Source: Ruegeria sp. Alg231-54 (GTDB lineage Bacteria; Pseudomonadota; Alphaproteobacteria; Rhodobacterales; Rhodobacteraceae). Taken from it: a DNA stretch of 64,000 nucleotides. A program made the position numbers and the translations under genes. The stretch lies in contig NZ_FREZ01000001.1 in the NCBI RefSeq assembly GCF_900143525.1, positions 248,001-312,000 on the forward strand. Reading direction: 5' to 3'. Shown here piece after piece: positions 27,818-36,922 of this stretch; the first letter of the stretch is position 1; each line of letters begins with the position of its first letter. A model generated the notes under the pieces. It had not been told where the DNA came from, searched no databases, and saw only the letters and a list, made by a program, of their open reading frames with translations.

Positions 27818-28684
27818 ATGAATGCACGTGTGATTCCCTCAATTGGCCGGCCAGTTCAGGCGCTGTGGCTGGCCGTAGTGCGGTTCAACAACAAAAACGG
27901 GTTCGTGATGAGCAGCCACGTTGCCATGTCCCTGATGCTGGCTTTGTTTCCATTTGTGTTGTTCACAGTGGCTTTGGCGGGGTCGTTGTCTCAGGGTTAT
28001 GTCACCGACGAACTGATTGAGCTTGTGTTTGGAGCGTGGCCCAAAGATGTCGCGGGGCCAATCGTGGCTGAATTGCGGGCCGTCCTGCAGGAATCCGGCT
28101 CGGGCGTCATAACGCTGGGTGGTCTACTTGCGATCTTCTTCGCCTCGAACGGTGTGATGGCGGTGCGGGCGGCCATGAACCAAGCTTATCACGATAGCGA
28201 CGTTTGGCCGTTCTGGAAAACCCGGTTGCTGTGCCTGGGGCTGGTGATTGTTGGTGGTGTTGCCATTCTGGCCATTGCCGCGGTCGAAGTTGTTTTGCCC
28301 GCCTACACCCAACTAGTAAGCGAGAAGACTGATGTGAACGTGTCGGACTGGTTGTCGGTAGACAGGTTGCGCTGGACCTTCACGGTGGCGGTTCCGGCGG
28401 GCACTGTCCTTTTGGCGCATCTGATCCTGCCAACGCGGCGGCACAAGCTGATGCAAATTCTGCCGGGCGTTGTTCTGACGTTGGCCTTGTGGGCGGCCGG
28501 CGGGTGGGGGTTTTCGATCTATATCGCTCAATTCGCCAGCTACAGCGCCACGTATGCGGGTTTGGCGGGCGTCATGGCGGCGCTGATCTTTTTGTACCTG
28601 TGCGCGGCAATTCTGATCCTTGGCGCCGAATACAACGGCGCTTTGATGGATCTGGAAGACAATCTGGATCGGGGTTCTCAGTGA
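27818..28684 (+). CDS. YihY/BrkB-family inner-membrane protein
   Basis: 288 residues, six predicted helices. The family block FASNGVMAVRAAMNQAYH and the C-terminal YAGLAGVMAALIFLYLCAAILILGAEYNGAL are typical of YihY. The family was once misnamed ribonuclease BN; its function is still unclear. The stop codon overlaps the GTG start of the multihaem cytochrome gene (GTGA), so the two are cotranscribed. Confidence 0.9.
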   Translation: MNARVIPSIGRPVQALWLAVVRFNNKNGFVMSSHVAMSLMLALFPFVLFTVALAGSLSQGYVTDELIELVFGAWPKDVAGPIVAELRAVLQESGSGVITLGGLLAIFFASNGVMAVRAAMNQAYHDSDVWPFWKTRLLCLGLVIVGGVAILAIAAVEVVLPAYTQLVSEKTDVNVSDWLSVDRLRWTFTVAVPAGTVLLAHLILPTRRHKLMQILPGVVLTLALWAAGGWGFSIYIAQFASYSATYAGLAGVMAALIFLYLCAAILILGAEYNGALMDLEDNLDRGSQ

Positions 28685-30582
28685 AATTTCTGGCGTTGTG
28701 TGTCGGGCTGTTTGTGCCTATGGCCGCCTTTGGCCAGTCTCCAGCATATGTCGGGTCGGATCAATGTGCCGATTGCCACAAGGACGAGGCGGCGGCATGG
28801 TCCAATTCCCACCACGCGCTGGCTTGGACCGAGGTCGAAGACGTTGCGGTTGTTGCCGATTTTGGCGGAACGCGGTTCGACCATGACGGGATGTCAGTCG
28901 AATTCACCGACACCGAAGGCGCGCTGAGCGCAAAAGTCACGGAAAAAGACGGGGTGACCACCGAATACGGGGTACATTCCGTCGTCGGCATTGAGCCGTT
29001 GCAGCAATACCTATTCGAAACAGAACCCGGCCGGTTGCAGAGTTTCGACGTTGTTTGGGATACCGAGAACAAGCAGTGGTTTCACCTTTACCCGGATCAA
29101 GATTTACCCCCCGATGACGGGTTGCACTGGACCGGACCTTACAAGAACTGGAATGCGCGGTGTGCGGAATGTCACGCGACTGGTTTTGAGAAACAATACA
29201 ACGCTGAAACCAGAACATACGACTCGGTACAGGCCGAGATCGGGGTAGGGTGCGAAAGCTGCCATGGCCCGGGTTCGGCACATATCGAGTGGGTCGGGGG
29301 GCAAAGCCTGCCGCTGGATCTGGGCGACACCGGGTTCCTGATGGATTGGGGTAAAGGCCAGACCGAGGCCGAGATTCAGCAATGCGCCGGGTGTCATTCC
29401 CGTCGTGAGGCGCATGGAGATGGCAACCCGCTGCCCGGAACGCCCTATCATGACGCCTACAATCTGGCGGTCCTGCGTCCGGGGTTGTACCACCCGGACG
29501 GTCAGATTTTGGATGAAGTCTATGTGTACGGCTCGTTCCTGCAATCCAAGATGTATGACCGCGGCGTGGGTTGCATGGATTGTCACGAGCCGCATAGCGC
29601 GAGTCTGAGGGCAGATGGAAACGGGGTGTGTACGCAGTGTCACTCGCCTGCCGCGAATCCCAAGTTTCCAACTCTGGCTGCCAAAGAGTACGACGCGCCG
29701 GAACATCACAATCACCCAGAGAATAGCGAGGGTGCGCAGTGCAAGTCCTGCCATATGATCGAGCGTGTCTATATGGGTGTCGACGGCAGGCGCGATCACA
29801 GTTTCCGTGTACCTCGTCCCGATTTGGGGCTTGGGCAGGATGCCTGTACGGATTGCCATTCAGATCAGGATCAGACATGGGCCGCCCAGCAGATCGAAGG
29901 TTGGTTTCCGGACAGGGCGCATCGAGAGCCGCATTTTGGATCGGCCTTTCAGGCAGCAACGCTTGGTCGTGCGGATGGGCCAGACGAGCTACTGGACATC
30001 GCAACCGACCCTAATCAACCCGGCATCGTGCGCGCCACGGCTGCCTATCTGCTGCAACCTTTTGGGTCCGCAGATGTGGCGGCCAGAACAGCAGAACTGT
30101 TGGTGGACGAAGACGCTTTGGTTCGCGCAACGGCGGCACCGCTGCAGCGTCAGGCCAGCTTGCCCGATCAAATCCAACGGCTTGAGCCGCTGCTGTCCGA
30201 CCCGTTGCGAAACGTCCGCATTTCGGCGGCAAAAGAGTTTCTGAACATTCCGCCGCAGGCTCTGACTGCGGAACAACAGCAATTGTCGGGGCAGGGCATG
30301 TCCGAGTGGCAGTCGGCGATTTCCAACCGTCTGGATTTTCCTGAAACGCATCTCGTGCTTGGCGGTATGGCCCTGACGTTCCGCAATGCGCCAGCGGCTG
30401 AGCGGGCGTTTCAAGAGGTCGTTGCGCTGGACCCGCAACGCGCCGAAGCATGGCCAATGCTGGTGCAACTGGCGCAGATCAATCGTGGGCCTCAGGCCGC
30501 ACGCGATGTTCTGGAGCAGGGGTTAGGGATCATACCAGAGGACCCGAACCTTTTGCAGTTGAAACAACAACTGGGCCGCTGA
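28681..30582 (+). CDS. Octahaem c-type cytochrome with C-terminal HEAT/TPR-like repeats
   Basis: 633 residues from the GTG at 28681, overlapping the YihY stop by 4 bp; the frame opens earlier but only this start gives a signal peptide (VKFLALCVGLFVPMAAFGQ). Eight CXXCH haem sites are present: CADCH, CAECH, CESCH, CAGCH, CMDCH, CTQCH, CKSCH and CTDCH. All lie within the first 400 or so residues. The C-terminal 200 residues are haem-free: HEAT-like helices (GIVRATAAYLLQPF, NVRISAAKEFL), then TPR-like units (NAPAAERAFQEVVALDPQRAEAW). The haem part resembles the cytochrome c554/NrfA/HAO class. A periplasmic electron-transfer or N/S-oxide redox role is inferred; no maturation genes lie nearby. Confidence 0.85.
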   Translation: MKFLALCVGLFVPMAAFGQSPAYVGSDQCADCHKDEAAAWSNSHHALAWTEVEDVAVVADFGGTRFDHDGMSVEFTDTEGALSAKVTEKDGVTTEYGVHSVVGIEPLQQYLFETEPGRLQSFDVVWDTENKQWFHLYPDQDLPPDDGLHWTGPYKNWNARCAECHATGFEKQYNAETRTYDSVQAEIGVGCESCHGPGSAHIEWVGGQSLPLDLGDTGFLMDWGKGQTEAEIQQCAGCHSRREAHGDGNPLPGTPYHDAYNLAVLRPGLYHPDGQILDEVYVYGSFLQSKMYDRGVGCMDCHEPHSASLRADGNGVCTQCHSPAANPKFPTLAAKEYDAPEHHNHPENSEGAQCKSCHMIERVYMGVDGRRDHSFRVPRPDLGLGQDACTDCHSDQDQTWAAQQIEGWFPDRAHREPHFGSAFQAATLGRADGPDELLDIATDPNQPGIVRATAAYLLQPFGSADVAARTAELLVDEDALVRATAAPLQRQASLPDQIQRLEPLLSDPLRNVRISAAKEFLNIPPQALTAEQQQLSGQGMSEWQSAISNRLDFPETHLVLGGMALTFRNAPAAERAFQEVVALDPQRAEAWPMLVQLAQINRGPQAARDVLEQGLGIIPEDPNLLQLKQQLGR

Positions 30583-30679
30583 AACGGCACGGCTTGGCCC
30601 GGTTTCCGTCATTTTCCCGGCAAATTTCATATTTACCGATCAAGCTGAGGCAAGAATTGCCCCAGCTTATAGGTGACAC

Positions 30680-30868
30680 ATGTTTCTCAAACCTGTCCAC
30701 ACGTCCAAGCTGAAAAAGCCACTGGCTTTGTCGCAACGGATCGAGGAATTGCGGGCCCGACCACCGGAATACATCAATCACGGCGAAGCGTTGTTGCTAC
30801 AAGGTATTGCCGCCGCTTCACTGCGCGAACAGGTGCTGACCGAGGACCGGATTTCTCTGGACGATTGA
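30680..30868 (+). CDS. Small conserved-looking hypothetical protein
   Basis: 62 residues with ATG at 30680 after AGGTG (30671-30675). Soluble and basic at the N-terminus (MFLKPVHTSKLKKP), followed by an amphipathic helix-rich stretch (ALSQRIEELRARPPEYINHG). No known family. It ends two bases before the RlmE stop codon on the other strand, so the reading frame fits exactly between genes, which supports it being real. No function assigned. Confidence 0.55.
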   Translation: MFLKPVHTSKLKKPLALSQRIEELRARPPEYINHGEALLLQGIAAASLREQVLTEDRISLDD

Positions 30869-30869
30869 G

Positions 30870-31586
30870 TCAGCCGCGGAACCCGGTTGCGACCACGAAC
30901 TTCTCGGAACTGTCCGAACGCGACGCGGGTGGTTTCACATTCGCAACCTTGTCGAATTTCTGCTTCAGCAGCTTTTGCAGATCGCCCTCGGCGCCACCGG
31001 CCAGAACCTTGGCAACGAACGTGCCGCCTTCTTCCAGAACGTCAAAGGCGAAGTAAGCCGCCGTTTCGCACAGAGCCATGATGCGCATGTGGTCGGTTTG
31101 CTTGTGCCCAGATGACGACGCGGCCATGTCGGACATCACCACGTCAGCCTTGCCGCCCAGCCACTCTTTGACTTTGTCGTCGGCATCGTCTTCCATGAAG
31201 TCCAGCACATGTGCCTCGGCACCTGCGACCGGTTCAACCTCTTGCAGGTCGACACCCAAAACTGTGCCTATCCGTTTGCCGGAACGTTCTCCCAGCGCAT
31301 TCACTCGTTTGACCGCGACTTGCAACCAACCACCCGGCGCACAGCCCAGGTCGACGACACGTGCACCTGGCACGAGGAACCGGTACTTTTCGTCCAGCTC
31401 CAATATCTTAAACGCTGCGCGCCCACGGTACCCTTCGACCTGCGCACGTTTCACATAGGGGTCGTTCAGCTGCCGCTCGAGCCAACGGGTCGAGCTGAGC
31501 TTACGCCCGCGTGCAGTCTTTACCTTGACCTTCAGGTCACGCTGCCCGCGCCCCGAGTTGTTTTTGCCACTTGGTGTCTTCGCCAT
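30870..31586 (-). CDS. rlmE: 23S rRNA (uridine-2'-O) methyltransferase RlmE (FtsJ)
   Basis: 238 residues from the ATG at 31586, which overlaps the Ppx/GppA stop codon (TGATG). RlmE methylates U2552 of 23S rRNA. A basic N-terminal tail ([20 protein letters not shown]) is followed by the Rossmann SAM site [15 protein letters not shown]. The catalytic K-D-K-E set is represented by K of [13 protein letters not shown], the Asp of VVMSDMAA, the Lys of GGTFVAKVL and the Glu of [12 protein letters not shown]. The length agrees with alphaproteobacterial RlmE. Confidence 0.93.
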   Translation of the reverse strand: MAKTPSGKNNSGRGQRDLKVKVKTARGRKLSSTRWLERQLNDPYVKRAQVEGYRGRAAFKILELDEKYRFLVPGARVVDLGCAPGGWLQVAVKRVNALGERSGKRIGTVLGVDLQEVEPVAGAEAHVLDFMEDDADDKVKEWLGGKADVVMSDMAASSSGHKQTDHMRIMALCETAAYFAFDVLEEGGTFVAKVLAGGAEGDLQKLLKQKFDKVANVKPPASRSDSSEKFVVATGFRG

Positions 31587-32698
31587 CAGAACGGTCCGTC
31601 TTCCAGTACGCCGTCCGCGCTCATCTGCGCATAGAGCAAGCCTTCGCGCAGCCCCCGGTCCGCCACGGAAAGGCGGTCGGTAGGCCAGCATCTTAACAGC
31701 GCCTGCAAAATGGCCGAGCCGGACATGATCAGCGCCTGCCGGTCATCCCCAATCCGGGGATCACGTCGGCGACCCTGAGGGCCGAGTTCTAGATACCCTC
31801 GTATGACTTTGTCAATCTGATCGCTGGTCATGCGCAAACCATCGACCTTGGTCCGGTCATAGCGCTTGAGCCCAAGGTGCGAGGCCGCAACGGTTGTAAC
31901 CGTGCCACTGGTACCGACGATCTGGAACCCAAGGCGGGCTTGCTCGTCCTTGTAAGGCGCGAAATCGGCGAGGTTTTCTTCGAAAAACCAACTCATCAGA
32001 GCAAAGCGAGCGGAGTCATCTTCGACGTCGTTAAACTGATCGCGCAGCGTTGCAACACCCAGTGGAACGCTGATCCAGTCGACGACTTTTGCCGCAGGGA
32101 AGGGGCTGTCAGTGGTGTGAAACCCGTGATGCAACCGCATGATCGCCGCTGGACGGTCCCGGCGCGGCACCGATGAGATGTCGATCCACACTAGTTCGGT
32201 TGATCCGCCACCAATATCCACGACCAACAATTGCTCGGTCTTGGTGGAAACAAGCGGTGCACAAGAGATCACGGCCAAGCGCGCCTCTTCTTCGGGCTGG
32301 ATGATCTCGAGCGTCAGTCCGGTTTCGCGTTTGACCTGTCGGATAAATTCGCGTGAGTTTTTGGCACGCCTACACGCCTCGGTCGCGACCAGACGCATGC
32401 GCCTGACCTTGTTGCGTTTCAGCTTTTGCTGACAGATGCGCAGCGCCTGAATGGTGCGCGCCATCGAAGACCGAGACAGACGTCCGGTCCGTTCCAAACC
32501 CGCGCCCAACTGCACGGATTTAGAAAAACTGTCTACCACATGAAACCCACTGCCCTTGGGCTGGGCTATCAACATGCGGCAACTATTTGTTCCCAAATCC
32601 AGCGCCGCATACAACGCATCTGGATCGGGTCTTGCCGGCGCGGGGCTTTCGACCGCCTTCGGGAACGCGCCCGCACCTTTGGGACGCTTGGGCGCCAT
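31586..32698 (-). CDS. Exopolyphosphatase/guanosine pentaphosphatase family protein (Ppx/GppA)
   Basis: 370 residues. ASKHA phosphate-binding loops: [17 protein letters not shown], and [14 protein letters not shown] near residue 155. Motifs [12 protein letters not shown] and [13 protein letters not shown] are also family blocks. It hydrolyses polyphosphate or pppGpp; this shorter form lacks the C-terminal HD domain of E. coli Ppx, as is usual in alphaproteobacteria. Coupled to rlmE by a one-base stop/start overlap. Confidence 0.88.
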   Translation of the reverse strand: MAPKRPKGAGAFPKAVESPAPARPDPDALYAALDLGTNSCRMLIAQPKGSGFHVVDSFSKSVQLGAGLERTGRLSRSSMARTIQALRICQQKLKRNKVRRMRLVATEACRRAKNSREFIRQVKRETGLTLEIIQPEEEARLAVISCAPLVSTKTEQLLVVDIGGGSTELVWIDISSVPRRDRPAAIMRLHHGFHTTDSPFPAAKVVDWISVPLGVATLRDQFNDVEDDSARFALMSWFFEENLADFAPYKDEQARLGFQIVGTSGTVTTVAASHLGLKRYDRTKVDGLRMTSDQIDKVIRGYLELGPQGRRRDPRIGDDRQALIMSGSAILQALLRCWPTDRLSVADRGLREGLLYAQMSADGVLEDGPF

Positions 32699-32938
32699 CT
32701 TGAACGCCCTCCGATTTTCGAGTTACCCCGACCATAGGTCGGGCGTGTGCGTCGTGCAAGACGCTCATTAAAGTGATGAGAATTTTGATATGCGTGTTTG
32801 CTTCAGACTTCGTTACAACCCCGGTATCCATCGTGGGCAAAAACGTCGCTGGAAATGCTCCTTGTGTCGAAAATCGACCGACTTGCCCCCACATAGACGT
32901 TTAGAACCGGTCCATCTGGTTAGGAGGAATCAAACGCA

Positions 32939-33235
32939 ATGCCTGACGTCACCATTGTTTACTGGCGCGACATTCCCGCCCAAGTCATCGTCGGCAAGGG
33001 CCGTCGTGGCGCAAAGCGGCAATTAGAGGAGCGGTTCGAACAAGCCATCGACCGCGCAGCCATGAAGGTGAACGCCAAGGATAGCGATGCCTATCTGGCC
33101 GAATGGCGCAAGGCGGCCCCCTTTGCAGTCGACGGCGACCCGTCCGAGATTGCCGAGGCCGAAGCCACGCGTTTGGAAACGGAATACGATCAGGACCGCA
33201 TCAAAGCCCTGATCGCCAATGACGGTTGGGCATGA
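32939..33235 (+). CDS. PF13769 'virulence factor' family small protein
   Basis: 98 residues with AGGAGG at 32922-32927 before the ATG. The N-terminus VTIVYWRDIPAQVIVGKGRRGAKR is the family signature. Despite the name there is no known virulence role. In roseobacters these genes sit next to methyl-THF genes, as here: the MetF-like gene follows 26 bp later and the pterin methyltransferase after that. A helper role in the methyl-transfer pathway is an inference from this context. Confidence 0.8.
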   Translation: MPDVTIVYWRDIPAQVIVGKGRRGAKRQLEERFEQAIDRAAMKVNAKDSDAYLAEWRKAAPFAVDGDPSEIAEAEATRLETEYDQDRIKALIANDGWA

Positions 33236-33261
33236 GCCCGAGACATCTATGGGAGGCCGCA

Positions 33262-34188
33262 ATGGCTTTGCTGAACTTCAAGAAACGTGATGTGGTCGAA
33301 AACGGCCCTGTAAACCCGACCGTCGAAGCCTTTTTGCAAGGCTATTCGATCGAAGTGATGCCGCGCACCGCTGAAAAGGTCGAAGATTTCCGCGCGTTGC
33401 TGCCCGAAGGTACGCGCGTTTACATCGCCCATATCGAAGGCACTCCGATCGAGGATATGGTCAAGACCGCCAAGCGGATTGCTGACGAAGGTTATCCGGT
33501 GATGCCGCACTTCCCTGCGCGGATCATCAAGGATGCCGCCACGCTGGAAAACTGGATTTCCATGTATCAGGGCGAAGCGGGCGTAGATCAGGCATTGCTG
33601 CTGGCCGGTGGCGTTGCCAACCCACACGGCGATTTCGACAGCTCGATGCAGTTGCTGGAAAGCGGTCTGTTCGACAAGGCGGGTTTCAAGCGCTTGCACG
33701 TAGCGGGTCACCCTGAGGGCAACAAGGATATCGACCCCGACGGCTCGACCAAGAATGTCGACGACGCGCTGCGCTGGAAGCAGAAATTCAGCGAGACCAC
33801 GGATGCCGAAATGGCGCTGGCAACACAGTTTGCGTTTGAAGCCAAACCGATCATCGAATGGGCCGACAGTCTGAAAGAAGCTGGTATCGATATTCCAGTC
33901 CATATCGGTATAGCCGGTCCGGCCAAGCTGCAGACGCTGATCAAGTTCGCCATCGCCTGCGGTGTTGGCCCGTCGCTGAAGGTCCTGCAAAAGCGTGCGA
34001 TGGATGTGTCCAAGCTGCTGCTGCCTTATGAACCGACCGATGTGATCACCGAGCTGGCCAACCACAAAGCTGCCAACCCGGATTTCAACATCACCAACGT
34101 ACATTTCTTCCCGCTTGGCGGAATCAAGACCAACGCCAACTGGGCCATCAATAACGGCGGCGCTTCGGCAAAGCCTGTAAACTCCTAA
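33262..34188 (+). CDS. Methylenetetrahydrofolate reductase-like protein (MetF family)
   Basis: 308 residues from the ATG at 33262, with GGGAGG at 33251-33256; the frame opens earlier but without a site. A TIM-barrel MTHFR fold: SIEVMPRTAEKVEDF at the N-terminus (the catalytic Glu region), LLLAGGVANPHGDFDSS in the centre (folate/FAD loop), HPEGNKDIDPD and the C-terminal THVHFFPLGGIKTNA-like strand (NVHFFPLGGIKTNANW). It reduces methylene-THF to methyl-THF, the methyl donor for methionine synthase. Followed after 9 bp by the pterin-domain methyltransferase, which would use its product. Confidence 0.85.
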   Translation: MALLNFKKRDVVENGPVNPTVEAFLQGYSIEVMPRTAEKVEDFRALLPEGTRVYIAHIEGTPIEDMVKTAKRIADEGYPVMPHFPARIIKDAATLENWISMYQGEAGVDQALLLAGGVANPHGDFDSSMQLLESGLFDKAGFKRLHVAGHPEGNKDIDPDGSTKNVDDALRWKQKFSETTDAEMALATQFAFEAKPIIEWADSLKEAGIDIPVHIGIAGPAKLQTLIKFAIACGVGPSLKVLQKRAMDVSKLLLPYEPTDVITELANHKAANPDFNITNVHFFPLGGIKTNANWAINNGGASAKPVNS

Positions 34189-34197
34189 GGAACGGAC

Positions 34198-35259
34198 ATG
34201 ACGCGTACAGTCGTAGAATCAAAAACAAAAACTGCCGTTCTGGGCTTTGACGAACCGTTCTGCGTGATCGGTGAGCGGATCAATCCGACGGGCCGTAAGA
34301 AACTGGCGGCCGAGCTCGAAGCCGGCGATTTCTCGACTGTCGAGAAAGACGCGCTGGCGCAGGTTGCTGCAGGCGCAACCGTTCTGGATATCAACGCAGG
34401 CGTTGTCTACAACTCGAACCCCAACCCGAACGAGACTGAACCGCCACTGATGCGCAAGATCGTCGAGCTGGTGCAGGGGCTGGTTGACGTGCCGCTTTGT
34501 GTCGACTCGTCCGTTCCCGGCGCTCTGGAAGCTGGTCTTGAAGCTGCCGAGGGCCGCCCGTTGCTGAACTCGGTCACCGGCGAAGAGGATCGTCTGGAAC
34601 TGGTTCTGCCGCTGGTCAAAAAATACAATGTGCCGGTTGTTGCGATCTCGAACGATGACACCGGTATTTCGGAAGATCCCGATGTGCGCTTCGAAGTGGC
34701 CAAGAAGATTGTTGAGCGGGCCGCCGATTTCGGTATCCCGGCGCATGACATCGTCGTTGACCCGCTGGTGATGCCCATCGGCGCGATGGCAACCGCTGGG
34801 CAGCAGGTCTTTGCGCTGGTCCGTCGCCTGCGCGAAGAACTGGGCGTAAACACCACTTGTGGTGCTTCGAACGTGTCCTTTGGTCTGCCAAACCGCCACG
34901 GGATCAACAATGCGTTCCTGCCGATGGCCATGGGCGCAGGCATGACGTCGGCAATCATGAACCCGGTGGCGCTGCCTGTGGGTCCAAAAAAGCTGGCCGA
35001 GAAGAAAGCTGAGGTCGAAGCCAAGGGGATCATTCTGCCTGCGGACATGGATGACGAAACCTTCTGTCAGCTGTTCGGTCTTGGTTCGACCAAGCCGCGC
35101 GCCGGTAAGGAAATGGAAGCCATCCGTGCCGCCAACCTGCTGACCAACAATGACCCGCACGGTGGTGAGTGGATTAGGTTTAACAAATCCCCGGAAGAGG
35201 CCGGCGCAGCAGGCGCTGTTGGTGGCCGTCGCGGTGGCGGGCGTCGTCGTCGCGCCTGA
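34198..35259 (+). CDS. Methyltetrahydrofolate:corrinoid methyltransferase (pterin-binding domain; split methionine synthase component)
   Basis: 353 residues. The pterin-binding TIM barrel has FCVIGERINPTGRKKL at the start, VLDINAGV, VPLCVDSSVPGALEAGL, LLNSVTGEE, VAISNDDTGI and TTCGASNVSFGLPNR. These are the folate-binding residues of the MetH/AcsE class. There is no homocysteine or B12 domain, so it is a stand-alone module. Roseobacters such as Phaeobacter are known to carry a methionine synthase split into separate proteins, one of them of this type. The C-terminus is an unusual Gly/Arg tail (VGGRRGGGRRRRA). A MetF-like gene lies upstream and a strong terminator downstream. Cytoplasmic. The corrinoid and homocysteine components are not in this window. 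Confidence 0.85.
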   Translation: MTRTVVESKTKTAVLGFDEPFCVIGERINPTGRKKLAAELEAGDFSTVEKDALAQVAAGATVLDINAGVVYNSNPNPNETEPPLMRKIVELVQGLVDVPLCVDSSVPGALEAGLEAAEGRPLLNSVTGEEDRLELVLPLVKKYNVPVVAISNDDTGISEDPDVRFEVAKKIVERAADFGIPAHDIVVDPLVMPIGAMATAGQQVFALVRRLREELGVNTTCGASNVSFGLPNRHGINNAFLPMAMGAGMTSAIMNPVALPVGPKKLAEKKAEVEAKGIILPADMDDETFCQLFGLGSTKPRAGKEMEAIRAANLLTNNDPHGGEWIRFNKSPEEAGAAGAVGGRRGGGRRRRA

Positions 35260-35277
35260 CCCAATCGCTGTTCCAGT

Positions 35278-35312
35278 GAAAAAAGGCCGGACCATGTGTC
35301 CGGCCTTTTTTC
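35278..35312 (+). terminator. Strong rho-independent terminator after the methyl-THF operon
   Basis: GAAAAAAGGCCGGAC-CATGT-GTCCGGCCTTTTTTC is a perfect 15-bp stem with a 5-base loop. The A-run and T-run on either side make it active in both directions. It ends the 32939-35259 operon. Confidence 0.93.
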
Positions 35313-35644
35313 GTATTGATGCTTATCGCCGCCGGAACCTGACAAGATCGCTACATTAGTGGCGATGTCGCGATACTGTCATGTACGAAGATGAGCAAAC
35401 ATCGTCCCCCAACTCAGGCAGACGCTGACCTAAGGAAGCGTTTGGGAAAAAGGAATACTTTTAAGGGTTGGTCGATCTGCAAGCACAACTGGCGTTGAGG
35501 CAAAAGGTATTTCTTTTTCACGGAACCAGGTGCGTTGTCCTGTTCGAAGGCTATAGTGCGTCTGGACGGAAAAAGGCGGCGCCGCTTTTCCGATGATGGG
35601 TTCTTGAAGTCGATGAGCCTCTGGTGATATCGATGAAAAACGCG
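35313..35644. other. Intergenic stretch upstream of tRNA-Gly
   Basis: About 330 bp with no convincing gene. A minus-strand frame of 191 codons crosses it and the tRNA, but it contains the translation of the tRNA antisense strand and is not coding. The stretch next to the tRNA should hold its promoter; no clear -35/-10 pair was identified. Confidence 0.5.
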
Positions 35645-35718
35645 GCGGGTATGATGTAATGGTAGCCTGTCAGCTTCCCAAGCTGAACGCGCGGGTTCGA
35701 TTCCCGCTACCCGCTCCA
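35645..35718 (+). tRNA. tRNA-Gly(CCC)
   Basis: 74 nt including the encoded CCA. The acceptor stem GCGGGTA pairs with TACCCGC, followed by TCCA. The anticodon arm TCAGC-TTCCCAA-GCTGA carries anticodon CCC. The T arm has GCGGG-TTCGATT-CCCGC. The D arm is short, with the GGTAG sequence. Its 3' 49 nt are repeated in decayed form at 37441-37489, which marks this tRNA as an integration target. Confidence 0.93.
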
Positions 35719-35959
35719 ATTTCTTCCCTATAGAAACAAATTGGAGTGGAATCGTGTGTTTCAACTCAGCGAATGAGGCAGCCAGATTTGTAGCGGCAAT
35801 CCGGCGCATGCCTTTCGGTGATAATGGAGGTACCGATGTCTTCACTTTAGTTTCGCTGTGGACCGACATTCGGTTTCTATAGTGTTGGCAACTGAATGCA
35901 CCTGATTCACAACCATTTTCGCACCTTAAAACACGTCGCAAGTATCTGAAGGCCCTGAC

Positions 35960-36922
35960 ATGATTACATTTGTTACTGTGGTTCATCACAGGGATTTAGC
36001 ATTGTTAGCGTTGCAAGCAAAATCCATGGCTCAGTTTGTCGACCGAGAAACCACTTCCAAAATTATAGTTGTAGTCAACGATCAAAAAGAAAATCACATG
36101 AGGTCTGGTTTAGAAGAGATGCTTCCAAACTATGGTTCGCTCTCAGGGATCGTTACTTTTCTTAGTGGCGACGATATATTTATGAAAAGTTGGGCCGGAT
36201 TTCCTGGGTTGAAGTCCCGGTATATCAACCGTTTGCAAGTTCATAGACACAGAGGTTGGCGAGGAAATAACGGTTATCGAATTCAGCAAGCGATTAAGTT
36301 GGCGTCGGGAAGGGTATCACCAACCGAGCAAATTGTGATCCTTGACGCAAAGAACTTGTTTGTCAGCCCTTTAACGAACAGGGATTTTTTTGGGCTTGAA
36401 AACAGACCTTTAACCTCCTTCCAACCCATAGTGGAGGGGATTCATGAGAATTGGTTGGCTGAGAGCCTCAATGTGCTCTCTATGAACAAAAGAACCTCTG
36501 ATATTCCCGAAACGACTAAATTCGTTACTCCGTTTCCAGTCACCAAAGAAATACTAAGTGCTGTATGTCGAGATGTAGAAGCAAAAAGTGGAGCTTTGGA
36601 GGTGCTGTTCGCTTCCAGAAAAAGGCCATCGGAGTTTATGTTAATTAACGCGTGGGCGATTGATAACTTTGGGAGTCCAAGAAGCGTTTTCGGCGAAGAA
36701 AAACGACGACACGTAGGGTATTGGCCTGATGGCGGGCAGGTCGGATTCTTAGAAATGATGAGTGCCATTGATGACCCAAACACTCTTACTATCGCCGTAC
36801 ACTACAAGGCGCTGAAACTGCTTTCAAACAGAGAACTTGATAGGCTTGCTCTTGCTCTGGAAAAGAAAAATATTGGCTCACAGGCTGAAATTCTTTCGTT
36901 GTTGAATGATGTTAAGAGTTGA
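35960..36922 (+). CDS. DUF6492-like / glycosyltransferase-like protein
   Basis: 320 residues, ATG at 35960. The N-terminus ITFVTVVHHRDLALLALQAKSMAQFV and the strand IVVVNDQ resemble the start of a GT-A fold, and later EQIVILDAKNLFVSPL occupies the place of the metal-binding DxD (here DAK). This pattern matches the DUF6492 family of glycosyltransferase-like proteins, often found in polysaccharide or accessory loci. No signal peptide or membrane helix. Codon use and base content are clearly more AT-rich than the neighbours, which with the flanking tRNA repeat indicates horizontal acquisition. Function and acceptor unknown. Confidence 0.62.
   Translation: MITFVTVVHHRDLALLALQAKSMAQFVDRETTSKIIVVVNDQKENHMRSGLEEMLPNYGSLSGIVTFLSGDDIFMKSWAGFPGLKSRYINRLQVHRHRGWRGNNGYRIQQAIKLASGRVSPTEQIVILDAKNLFVSPLTNRDFFGLENRPLTSFQPIVEGIHENWLAESLNVLSMNKRTSDIPETTKFVTPFPVTKEILSAVCRDVEAKSGALEVLFASRKRPSEFMLINAWAIDNFGSPRSVFGEEKRRHVGYWPDGGQVGFLEMMSAIDDPNTLTIAVHYKALKLLSNRELDRLALALEKKNIGSQAEILSLLNDVKS

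Noticed and set aside
28937..30004. 355-codon minus-strand ORF
   Set aside because: It is the antisense shadow of the octahaem cytochrome gene; the sense frame has eight CXXCH motifs and a signal peptide.
32700..32938. Possible riboswitch upstream of the methyl-THF operon
   Set aside because: I looked for SAM, SAH, cobalamin and THF riboswitch core sequences and saw none that I could support by eye.
34219..35295. 358-codon minus-strand ORF
   Set aside because: Antisense shadow of the pterin methyltransferase gene, which has all family motifs.
35414..35989. 191-codon minus-strand ORF across tRNA-Gly
   Set aside because: It contains the typical translation of an antisense tRNA (GIEPARSAWEADRLPLHH), a well-known false protein, and has no ribosome site.
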